This document shows, piece by piece, positions 1-5,672 of a stretch of DNA of 15,317 bases (its first letter is position 1; every line of letters begins with the position of its first letter). The translations under genes and the position numbers were made by a program. The notes under the pieces are model-generated. The model was not told where the DNA came from and searched no databases. It saw only the letters and a program-made list of their open reading frames with translations. The DNA comes from DATLYB01 sp964502525 (GTDB lineage Bacteria > Bacteroidota > Bacteroidia > Chitinophagales > CAIOSU01): positions 1 to 15,317 of the forward strand of contig CAZCXH010000120.1 of NCBI GenBank assembly GCA_964502525.1, written 5' to 3'.

Positions 1-1
1 A

Positions 2-814
2 CCTGAACGATGCCCGGATGCTGAATCGCTGACAATCAATGTCAATGTTCACCCGCATATTTCTGTTGACTATGAAACCAACGCCAGGCTGTGTTACGGG
101 ACTGCTGGATTTGCCAACCTTGCCGTAACTCCAATTGACACGTACTCCTATCGCTGGAACACCACACCGGTTTCAACTTCAAGGGATTTGCGGGCGCCTG
201 TAAGCCAGACCTATGCAGTAACGGTTACCAGCATAACGACCGGATGTTCCGTTGAAGAGGATGTAGAGTTGCCGGGTTATGATCTGGTGCGGGCATTTTT
301 CTCGCCAAATCCGGGAGAAGGCTGCATCAATTTGCAGGATCCTGTTGTCGAATTTGTTGACCTGAGCCAGGGCGTAACCGATGGGCGGTGGGATTTTGGT
401 GACGGGAAAACTGAATCTTATTCTTTCGGAACAAACCCCCGGCATGAATATGCTGACACGGGGACTTACGTTGCAACACTCTATGCCGGAGGAGAGTGTC
501 CCGATACATTTCACCGTGAAGTCTGCGTGGAGCAGCAGCCCGTTATTTATGCGCCCACATCCTTCACTCCCAATGGTGATGGCGTGAATGACATTTACAA
601 AATCAAAACATTTGGATTAACATATTTCGAAATGCACATCTTCAACCGGTGGGGTGAACAGATTTGGGAAAGCAGAAACCCGGACATCGGCTGGGATGGA
701 ACACACAAGTATGAGTACGTTGAAATGGGCGGCTATCCATATGTGATTTATTACATGGGCAACAGCAGCAGGGGAAGGGAGGTGAAGAAAGGGATGATAA
801 TTGTGATGAGGTGA
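2..814 (+). CDS. Secreted PKD / gliding-motility C-terminal (CHU_C) domain protein, 3' part
   Basis: The frame is open from the left edge, so this is the last 270 residues of a longer protein; the start lies outside the window. Residues about 1-80 look like an immunoglobulin-like or SprB-type repeat. A PKD domain follows at about 115-175, recognisable by WDFGDG and the HEYADTGTY strand pair. The last 88 or so residues form a CHU_C domain, with FTPNGDGVND, FNRWGEQIWES, GWDGT and a C-terminal KKGMIIVMR strand. In Bacteroidota this domain is the type B sorting signal of the type IX secretion system, so the protein is probably exported across the outer membrane and held at the surface or released. 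Such proteins are often large adhesins or structural surface proteins; the specific ligand cannot be told from this fragment. It ends 31 bases before the glycosyltransferase gene. The domain call is firm and the biological role is open. Confidence 0.9.
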   Translation, partial: PERCPDAESLTINVNVHPHISVDYETNARLCYGTAGFANLAVTPIDTYSYRWNTTPVSTSRDLRAPVSQTYAVTVTSITTGCSVEEDVELPGYDLVRAFFSPNPGEGCINLQDPVVEFVDLSQGVTDGRWDFGDGKTESYSFGTNPRHEYADTGTYVATLYAGGECPDTFHREVCVEQQPVIYAPTSFTPNGDGVNDIYKIKTFGLTYFEMHIFNRWGEQIWESRNPDIGWDGTHKYEYVEMGGYPYVIYYMGNSSRGREVKKGMIIVMR

Positions 815-834
815 ATGCGCTTTTTTTACTTTTG
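801..834 (+). promoter_or_regulatory. Possible Bacteroidota-type promoter for the glycosyltransferase
   Basis: TACTTTTG at 827-834 matches the Bacteroidota -7 box TAnnTTTG exactly. A TTG at 801-803 could serve as the -33 element, but the 23-base spacer is at the long limit. The -33 element also falls inside the end of the upstream gene. Transcription would start around 840, leaving almost no leader before the ATG at 846. This rests on sequence match only. Confidence 0.3.
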
Positions 835-845
835 TTCAACCACGC

Positions 846-1604
846 ATGGAAATCAGGCTCTCCGCGGTTATCATCACGCTAAACGAAGAACGAAACATCG
901 GGCGTTGTCTTGATTCTCTGAAGGGTATTGCCGATGAAGTGGTAGTGGTTGATTCATTCTCCACGGACATAACGGAAGCCATCTGCAAAAAATTTGGAGC
1001 CAGATTCATTCAGCATCCTTTCACAGGATATGCCACCCAGAAAAATTTTGCGATGACATCTGCAGCGCATGACATTGTGCTGAACCTTGATGCGGATGAG
1101 GCGCTGAGTGGCGAATTAAGAAATTCCGTTCTTGCCGCAAAGAAGAACTGGAAAGCTGACGGATATGCTTTCAACCGCCTCACCAATTATTGCGGCAGAT
1201 GGATTCGTCACTGCGGATGGTATCCTGACCGCAAGCTGAGATTGGTTGACAGGCGGAAAGCGCGGTGGGGCGGGGGAGAGGTGCATGAAAAAATTATCAT
1301 GCAACATGGCGCAACGTCTCAATTCCTCAAAGGCGATTTGTTGCATTATTCATATTACACAATTGGGGAGCATATGAAGCAACAGCGGCTTTTTTCGGAT
1401 CTCGCTGCAAAAGAAGCTTTTAAGAAAGGAAGGCGCTCAACCATTTTTCACGTCATTTTCAACCCGGCTTACACATTCATCCGGAAATATTTCATTCAAC
1501 TTGGTTTCATGGATGGCTACAATGGCTGGATGATAAGCCTGATTTCAGCCAAAGCGAATTTCTGGAAGTATTCAAAGCTGAGAAATCTCTCAGTTGGCTC
1601 CTAA
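846..1604 (+). CDS. Family 2 glycosyltransferase, WaaE/KdtX-like
   Basis: This 252-residue protein has a GT-A fold of glycosyltransferase family 2. The N-terminal nucleotide-binding strand reads LSAVIITLNEE (5-15), followed by EVVVVDSFSTD (31-41). The metal-binding DxD-type motif is LDADE (81-85, acidic D82 and D84). The NRLTNYCGRWIRHCGWYPD segment near 120-138 and the GGEVHEK motif after it are typical of the WaaE/KdtX subgroup, which adds a sugar (glucose in characterised enterobacterial members) to lipopolysaccharide core. The C-terminal third, with FNPAYTFIRKYF, is hydrophobic and basic and probably lies against the inner membrane. The likely role is building LPS core or another surface polysaccharide; donor and acceptor cannot be told from sequence. 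The ATG at 846 is the first plausible start and gives the full domain. No Shine-Dalgarno sequence is visible, as is normal in this phylum. The gene overlaps the oppositely oriented glutathione peroxidase by 15 bases. Confidence 0.9.
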   Translation: MEIRLSAVIITLNEERNIGRCLDSLKGIADEVVVVDSFSTDITEAICKKFGARFIQHPFTGYATQKNFAMTSAAHDIVLNLDADEALSGELRNSVLAAKKNWKADGYAFNRLTNYCGRWIRHCGWYPDRKLRLVDRRKARWGGGEVHEKIIMQHGATSQFLKGDLLHYSYYTIGEHMKQQRLFSDLAAKEAFKKGRRSTIFHVIFNPAYTFIRKYFIQLGFMDGYNGWMISLISAKANFWKYSKLRNLSVGS

Positions 1605-2174
1605 TTCACCAACCACTTCTTCACTCATGGGATTTACCGCTGATGAATAAAACTTCAACAGTTTCCCGTCTTCGCTGACCAGGTATTTGCAGAAGTTCCA
1701 GTTGGGCGCTTTGTCGTTCCAGCCGTTCTGCTCTTTCTCTGTCAGCCATTGATATAATAGATGCATATCTTTCCCTTTCACTGATATTTTCTCAAACATC
1801 GGAAAGGTGACGCCAAAATTTTTTGTGCAGAACTCCTGTATTTCCACGTTGGTGCCCGGCTCCTGCCCGCCAAAGTTGTTTGCCGGAAAGCCAAGCACGG
1901 TAACCTGCCCGCTATGCTCGTTATAGAATTTTTGCAGATCGGCATATTGTGGCGTGAATCCGCATTGGGAAGCAACATTCACGATGAGCATCTTTTTGCC
2001 TTTGTATGGAGCCAAGGTTGTTGCCTCTCCTTCAATGGTATTCACCGGGATGTCGTAAATGGATTTCATGCTCGTTGGGTTTGATGATTGAAGATCTGCC
2101 GGTCGTGTTTTTATCACCTTGCACCCGGGCAGCGACAGGAACAAAATCGTAAAGAAACTGAGCAGCATTTGCAT
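1590..2174 (-). CDS. Glutathione peroxidase-family lipoprotein (Cys type)
   Basis: This 194-residue protein combines a lipoprotein signal (hydrophobic residues 4-15, lipobox LPGC with lipid-modified C18) with a complete glutathione peroxidase domain at about 37-190. The peroxidatic residue is C71 in NVASQCGFT, a cysteine where animal enzymes have selenocysteine. The other tetrad members are Q104 (in GGQEPG), W159 and N160 (in NWNF). C116 in EFCTKNF lies 45 residues after C71, close to the spacing of the resolving cysteine in thioredoxin-dependent plant and insect enzymes, so thioredoxin or a periplasmic thiol protein is a likelier reductant than glutathione. A third cysteine common in the family (FPCNQF) is alanine here (FPANNF). 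The protein should reduce hydrogen peroxide or lipid hydroperoxides in the envelope, attached to a membrane. A second Met two codons in (M3) is an equally possible start and keeps the same signal. It is convergent with the glycosyltransferase and divergent from exbB. Confidence 0.92.
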   Translation of the reverse strand: MQMLLSFFTILFLSLPGCKVIKTRPADLQSSNPTSMKSIYDIPVNTIEGEATTLAPYKGKKMLIVNVASQCGFTPQYADLQKFYNEHSGQVTVLGFPANNFGGQEPGTNVEIQEFCTKNFGVTFPMFEKISVKGKDMHLLYQWLTEKEQNGWNDKAPNWNFCKYLVSEDGKLLKFYSSAVNPMSEEVVGELGAN

Positions 2175-2393
2175 AGGATTTGTTTCACTAAATTATGGAG
2201 AATAGTTCAGATTGATTTGAATTTTGCACCTGTGCTGGCGCGCTGGTGAATGAAGTTATTTACGCGCGCTCAGGGGCACGAGCGCAGGCATACCCACTAC
2301 GAAATCCACAATCTCGTAATAAAAGGCTTGCTCAGTTAAAAAGAGCAACTTATCTTAGCGGCTCAATTTTAAGACCTAAACAAAACAAAACCT
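2175..2393. other. Divergent spacer between glutathione peroxidase and exbB
   Basis: This spacer of about 220 bases carries the 5' control regions of both neighbours. Its middle has a GC-rich pocket in which GTGC (2232-2235) and GCGCGC (2238-2243) can pair with GCGCGC (2264-2269) and GCAC (2276-2279). That gives an imperfect stem with unequal bulges around a 20-base loop. It lies upstream of the proposed exbB promoter and cannot be a terminator for either flanking gene, because both are transcribed away from it. The last 35 bases before exbB are A-rich, a common stand-in for a Shine-Dalgarno site in Bacteroidota. No convincing small gene was seen. Confidence 0.5.
2327..2358 (+). promoter_or_regulatory. 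Possible promoter of the exbB-exbD-exbD cluster
   Basis: CTTG at 2327-2330 and TATCTTAG at 2351-2358 are separated by 20 bases. They resemble the Bacteroidota TTTG and TAnnTTTG elements with one mismatch each. Transcription would begin near 2364, giving an A-rich leader of about 30 bases ending in ACAAAACCT before the exbB ATG at 2394. It is a match to consensus only. Confidence 0.4.
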
Positions 2394-3218
2394 ATGTCAG
2401 AACTAACCATGGAATACGGATCAAAGAAAACAAGCCCGTTACAGTCGGTGTTTGCCGCGCTGGTGATCCCGATAGTTATTGTGGTATGCGTGCTTATATA
2501 TATGTTCGTATTGGGCAACCCTGCGAATTTTGAAGGCAACAACAACGCCAACCATCCCCTGCCGGGAAACTATCTGGGAATAGTTTATAAAGGGGGTTTC
2601 ATCGTGCCGATACTGATGGCGCTGCTGCTGATGGTGATCACTTTTTCCATCGAAAGGTTCATCACCGTATCCAAAGCCGCAGGCAAGGGAAGCTCCGACA
2701 GCTTTCTGATGAAAATCAGGGGGCTTCTTCTTTCGGGCAATCTGAGCGAAGCCGTAACGGAATGCGACAATCAGCAAGGCTCGCTGGGCAACGTGGTGAA
2801 AGCGGGATTGAGAAAATATGGCGAGATGCAAAAGGATAAGGAACTCACCAAAGATCAAAAAGTGCTTGCCATACAAAAAGATATAGAAGAAGCCACCGAG
2901 CTGGAGCTGCCCGCGCTGGAGCGCAACCTCGTTATCATAGCGACCATTTCGTCTATTTCAACCCTGTTTGGCTTGTTGGGCACGGTGCTTGGAATGATCA
3001 AGGCGTTTGCCGCGCTGGCGCAGGCGGGCGCTCCCGACTCCATCGCCCTTGCCAACGGTATTTCCGAGGCGCTTATCAACACCGCGCTGGGCATCACCGC
3101 CTCCGCCCTTGCCATCATCATGTATAATTATTTTACAACAAAAATTGACCGGCTCACTTACAGCATTGACGAAGCCGGATTCAGCATTATTCAAACCTAT
3201 TCTTCCACACAGAAATAA
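2394..3218 (+). CDS. exbB: ExbB, MotA/TolQ/ExbB-family proton channel subunit
   Basis: This 274-residue inner-membrane protein forms the pentameric core of the motor that energises TonB. Four hydrophobic segments are visible: about 18-40, 68-88, 180-204 and 226-246. The last three correspond to the helices of E. coli ExbB; the first is an extra N-terminal helix often seen in Bacteroidota members. The family signature FGLLGTVLGMIKAF lies at 192-205. T197 (in LLGTVLG) and T230 (in ALINTALG) align with the pore threonines T148 and T181 of E. coli. The cytoplasmic loop between the second and third segments (about 95-175) is charged and ends in a helical EEATELELPALERN stretch. The first of two nearby methionines (1 and 6) was chosen as start because it follows the A-rich leader. 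Three bases separate it from the first exbD, so the two are surely cotranscribed. Confidence 0.96.
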   Translation: MSELTMEYGSKKTSPLQSVFAALVIPIVIVVCVLIYMFVLGNPANFEGNNNANHPLPGNYLGIVYKGGFIVPILMALLLMVITFSIERFITVSKAAGKGSSDSFLMKIRGLLLSGNLSEAVTECDNQQGSLGNVVKAGLRKYGEMQKDKELTKDQKVLAIQKDIEEATELELPALERNLVIIATISSISTLFGLLGTVLGMIKAFAALAQAGAPDSIALANGISEALINTALGITASALAIIMYNYFTTKIDRLTYSIDEAGFSIIQTYSSTQK

Positions 3219-3221
3219 TAC

Positions 3222-3845
3222 ATGCCAAAGGTAAAAGTACCCCGGAAGAGTACGGCTATAGACATGACGGCAATGTGCGATGTGGCATTCCTGCTGCTCA
3301 CGTTCTTCATGCTCACCACCAAGTTTCGCCCTGATGAGCCGGTGATAGTTGACACGCCATCATCGGTATCGGAAATCAAGCTGCCCGAAACCGACATCAT
3401 CACCATAATGATAGGCAAGGAAAACCAGGTGTTTTTCGGCATTGACGGGCAGCCCACGCGGGTGAAGATGCTGGAGAAAATGGCGGCAAAAAAGGGCATC
3501 ACGTTCACCGACAAGGAGAAGGCGCAATTTTCGCTGGTGCAAAGCTTCGGGGTGCCGGTGGCGAGCCTGAAACAATATCTTGCCATGAAGCCCGATGAGC
3601 GCGCAGCCCTCAAACAGCCGGGAATACCCATTGATACGCTCGGGGGCGAAGAGCTGGGCTGGTGGGTGCTGTATGCCCGGCAGTCAAACCCGGCATTCAG
3701 GATAGCCATCAAGGGCGACCAGCAGGCGGGCTTCCCCACGGTGAAGCGCGTGTTTGACATCCTGCAGGACCGGCAGATCAACAAGTTCAATTTTATTACA
3801 AGCCTCGAATCAGCCCCTGACGAGAGCGCCTTAAAAACAAACTGA
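3222..3845 (+). CDS. exbD: ExbD, first copy
   Basis: This 207-residue protein is anchored by one helix near the N-terminus (about 18-34), with the rest in the periplasm. D20, in MCDVAFLLLTFFM, aligns with the essential proton-carrying D25 of E. coli ExbD. The periplasmic part is longer than the E. coli protein (141 residues in total). After the first strands (ITIMIGKENQVFFGIDG) comes an inserted region of about 70 residues. The domain then closes with FRIAIKGDQQAGFPTVKRVFDILQDRQINKFNFIT, which is the typical ExbD/TolR end. With ExbB it should form the proton channel whose periplasmic dimer touches TonB. It is 3 bases after exbB and 1 base before the second exbD, so translation of all three is probably coupled. 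Confidence 0.95.
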   Translation: MPKVKVPRKSTAIDMTAMCDVAFLLLTFFMLTTKFRPDEPVIVDTPSSVSEIKLPETDIITIMIGKENQVFFGIDGQPTRVKMLEKMAAKKGITFTDKEKAQFSLVQSFGVPVASLKQYLAMKPDERAALKQPGIPIDTLGGEELGWWVLYARQSNPAFRIAIKGDQQAGFPTVKRVFDILQDRQINKFNFITSLESAPDESALKTN

Positions 3846-3846
3846 C

Positions 3847-4488
3847 ATGGCAGCAGAGATAGAACAAGGCGGTGGTAAAAAGAAGGGGAAAAAGGCGCGT
3901 TCAAAAAAGATGTCCACCCGGATTGACTTCACTCCGATGGTTGATCTGGGATTCCTGCTCATCACGTTTTTCATGCTCACCACCACGCTCAGCAAGCCGC
4001 AGACGATGGAGATCAACATGCCGGAAAAAGACAATATCACCGACCCCACCAAAATCAAGGAGTCAACGGCATTGACAATCATCCTTACGGAAAACGACAA
4101 GATATATTATTACTTCGGCATTCCTGATTCAGCAGGCGGCATACAGCTTGAGATGACTGATTTCAACCCTAAAACAGGAATAAGAAAACTGCTCCTTGAA
4201 AAAAACGCCAATCAGATTGAGCAGATCAACTACCAGCGGAAGCGCCTTGAATCAAAGCAGATCAATGAAGAGGAATACAAAAAAGAGGTGGGCAAGATAA
4301 AATCAGACGTCAACGCGCTGATGGTGCTGATAAAGTCCGATGATAAAGCTAAATTTAAGAACCTGATTGACATACTGGATGAGATGCAGATATGCAATGT
4401 TGGCAAGTATGCCATCGTTGATGTGTCACCGGCAGAGCTGGATGTGATAGCGAAATTGACTGGCGCACCGGCAGCAGGCACTCAATGA
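3847..4488 (+). CDS. exbD: ExbD, second copy
   Basis: This 213-residue ExbD paralogue begins one base after the stop of the first. It has a very basic, glycine/lysine-rich cytoplasmic tail (residues 7-22, GGGKKKGKKARSKK), absent from its partner. A membrane helix follows at about 31-47 with the essential aspartate D33 in PMVDLGFLLITFFML. The periplasmic domain contains an inserted, highly charged helical stretch near 115-150 (QIEQINYQRKRLESKQINEEEYKKEVGK is its core), possibly a short coiled coil. It ends with the conserved NLIDILDEMQICNVGKYAIVDV strand-helix-strand. The two copies have diverged strongly outside the transmembrane motif, so they may form a heterodimer inside one ExbB pentamer. 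That is inference; paired exbD genes are common in Bacteroidota. Confidence 0.94.
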   Translation: MAAEIEQGGGKKKGKKARSKKMSTRIDFTPMVDLGFLLITFFMLTTTLSKPQTMEINMPEKDNITDPTKIKESTALTIILTENDKIYYYFGIPDSAGGIQLEMTDFNPKTGIRKLLLEKNANQIEQINYQRKRLESKQINEEEYKKEVGKIKSDVNALMVLIKSDDKAKFKNLIDILDEMQICNVGKYAIVDVSPAELDVIAKLTGAPAAGTQ

Positions 4489-4491
4489 GAA

Positions 4492-4575
4492 AGTTAAGTG
4501 TTTAAGGTTTAAAGTCTCAAAATTCATCTTAAGCCTAACTTTAAACCTTAGACTTTAGACATTAAACTTAATGTT
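4492..4575. repeat. Heptamer repeat block with inverted halves, exbD-tonB spacer
   Basis: From about 4492 to 4575 the spacer reads as consecutive 7-base units in one phase. Clear units are GGTTTAA at 4506, TTAAACC at 4541, TTAGACT at 4548, TTAGACA at 4555 and TTAAACT at 4562. The left half carries the complementary orientation (TGTTTAA, GGTTTAA), so the block can fold. TAAGGTTTAAAGT (4503-4515) is the exact reverse complement of 4538-4550. With a G-T pair and two more pairs, the stem extends to 4500-4553 around a 22-base loop. It is AT-rich and has no T-run, so it is a poor rho-independent terminator. An 18-base stretch on the minus strand (4553-4570) recurs exactly in the rpoB-rpoC spacer at 13630-13647. 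Confidence 0.75.
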
Positions 4576-4607
4576 GTGTATGGAAAAATCAAAATTCTGA
4601 ATCTTTG
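4574..4607 (+). promoter_or_regulatory. Possible internal promoter for tonB
   Basis: AATCTTTG at 4600-4607 differs by one base from TAnnTTTG, and TTG at 4574-4576 lies 23 bases before it. If used, transcription would start near 4613, so the whole tonB leader would consist of the heptamer array at 4612-4639. The 152-base gap between the second exbD and tonB, unlike the 1-3 base gaps before it, makes a separate promoter reasonable. Confidence 0.33.
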
Positions 4608-4611
4608 TATT

Positions 4612-4639
4612 ATCTAACATCTAATATCTAACGTCTAAG
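4612..4639 (+). repeat. Four tandem heptamers forming the tonB leader
   Basis: Four units run without gaps: ATCTAAC at 4612, ATCTAAT at 4619, ATCTAAC at 4626 and GTCTAAG at 4633. A single C separates the last from the tonB ATG at 4641. The array therefore occupies the ribosome-binding region of tonB and contains no Shine-Dalgarno sequence. The units resemble in sequence the TTAGACA-type units further upstream when read in the other orientation. Confidence 0.85.
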
Positions 4640-4640
4640 C

Positions 4641-5441
4641 ATGACTTCCATTTTCAGCGACAGTTGGATTGACATCATCTTCCTGAACCGCAACAAAGAT
4701 TATGGCGCTTACGAATTAAGAAAGCGATCGGCAAAATATGTGATCATGGCGGCATTGATATCCACCGCGGTGTTCGCATTGGCGCTTGCCGCCCCGGTTA
4801 TCATCAAATCATTGGGGCTGGATGAATTGACGGAAAAGAAAGTGAAAGTCGTGGAGGTAACCGAGCTGCTTGCCCCACCGCCCATTGATCCATCTGAGCC
4901 ACCGCCACCACCGGTTGAGCCGCCCCCTCCGTTAAAAACCACCATTAAGTTCACTCCCCCGAAAATCGTGAAAGATGAAGAGGTGACCGAAGAAGACGAG
5001 CCGCCATCGCAGGAAGAACTCAAAGAAGTGGAAGCGGGGGCTGAAACAGCCGAAGGTGACACAGCGGGCGTTGATTACAGCCTGCTGGAAGTGACGGGCA
5101 ACGATGTGCTGGGCGACCCCGATGCTGAAAAGATATTTCAGATCGTGGAGCAGCAGCCCGAATTTCCCGGAGGCGACAAAGAGCTGATGAAATATCTGAG
5201 CAGCATCAAATATCCTGAAATCGCCAGGGAGAATGACATCGAGGGTTCGGTTTACATCCGCTTCGTGGTGGAGAAAAACGGCTCGGTTTCAAATGTGGAA
5301 GTGGCAAAAGGCTCAGATAAAATACTGAATGACGCGGCAATGGCGCACGTAAAGAAGATGCCCGCATGGAAAGCCGGCAAGCAGAACGGCAAGGAAGTGC
5401 GCGTTCAGTACATCGTGCCCATCAAGTTTACATTGCAGTGA
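4641..5441 (+). CDS. tonB: TonB energy transducer
   Basis: This 266-residue protein passes the energy captured by ExbB/ExbD to outer-membrane TonB-dependent receptors. The cytoplasmic start contains NRNKDYGAYELRKRS (16-30), characteristic of Bacteroidota TonB. One signal-anchor helix follows at about 33-55. A proline-rich periplasmic stretch at about 79-98 (PPIDPSEPPPPPVEPPPPL) leads into an acidic linker rich in Glu and Asp (110-150). The C-terminal TonB fold occupies about 165-266, with QQPEFPGGDKELMKYL, YPEIARENDIEGSVYIRFVVEKNG and the closing VQYIVPIKF strand. The first ATG (4641) was chosen because it directly precedes the cytoplasmic motif. It follows the heptamer array and precedes a small membrane gene by 24 bases. 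Function is confident from the order of genes and the domain. Confidence 0.95.
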   Translation: MTSIFSDSWIDIIFLNRNKDYGAYELRKRSAKYVIMAALISTAVFALALAAPVIIKSLGLDELTEKKVKVVEVTELLAPPPIDPSEPPPPPVEPPPPLKTTIKFTPPKIVKDEEVTEEDEPPSQEELKEVEAGAETAEGDTAGVDYSLLEVTGNDVLGDPDAEKIFQIVEQQPEFPGGDKELMKYLSSIKYPEIARENDIEGSVYIRFVVEKNGSVSNVEVAKGSDKILNDAAMAHVKKMPAWKAGKQNGKEVRVQYIVPIKFTLQ

Positions 5442-5465
5442 TGCGGTAACTGGGCTGGTTTCTAA

Positions 5466-5672
5466 ATGCTGATGAACAATAAGCTGCTGCTTTATTTCAA
5501 TGTGTCAATGGCGATTGTTTACTGCCTGTCCGGCCTGCTGCTGATGCTTTACGGTGAAAAAATATTTGATATCCCTTTATGGGCGCGTATCGGCACGGGC
5601 TGCCTGCTGATTCTGTACGGCATGTTCCGCTTCCACCGCTGCCGCCTCCTTGTTAAGAATGAAAACAGGTAA
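5466..5672 (+). CDS. Small two-helix membrane protein, unknown function
   Basis: This 68-residue protein has two hydrophobic segments, about 7-29 (LLLYFNVSMAIVYCLSGLLLMLY) and 40-54 (RIGTGCLLILYGMF), and a basic C-terminal tail (RFHRCRLLVKNENR). By the positive-inside rule both ends should face the cytoplasm. I do not recognise a named family. It starts 24 bases after tonB, and its last 14 bases overlap the next gene, which argues for translational coupling and that it is real. A second Met at codon 3 (5472) is an alternative start. Its position between tonB and the PstS-like lipoprotein suggests an accessory role for the TonB machine, but nothing in the sequence shows which. Confidence 0.7.
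   Translation: MLMNNKLLLYFNVSMAIVYCLSGLLLMLYGEKIFDIPLWARIGTGCLLILYGMFRFHRCRLLVKNENR

Noticed and set aside
2246..2533. 95-codon plus-strand frame spanning the spacer and the start of exbB
   Set aside because: It overlaps 140 bases of exbB in another frame, runs through the proposed promoter and has no protein-like features.
3197..3904. 235-codon minus-strand open frame opposite the first exbD
   Set aside because: Overlaps a clear exbB-exbD-exbD series on the other strand; the serine/cysteine-rich product looks like a frame artefact.
4500..4553. Inverted repeat read as a terminator after the second exbD
   Set aside because: The stem is almost all A-T, the loop is 22 bases and there is no T-run; the heptamer structure explains it better.
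5650..5658. TTG start nine bases upstream for the PstS-like lipoprotein
   Set aside because: The ATG at 5659 gives a normal lipoprotein signal beginning MKTGK; the TTG only lengthens the overlap with the previous gene.
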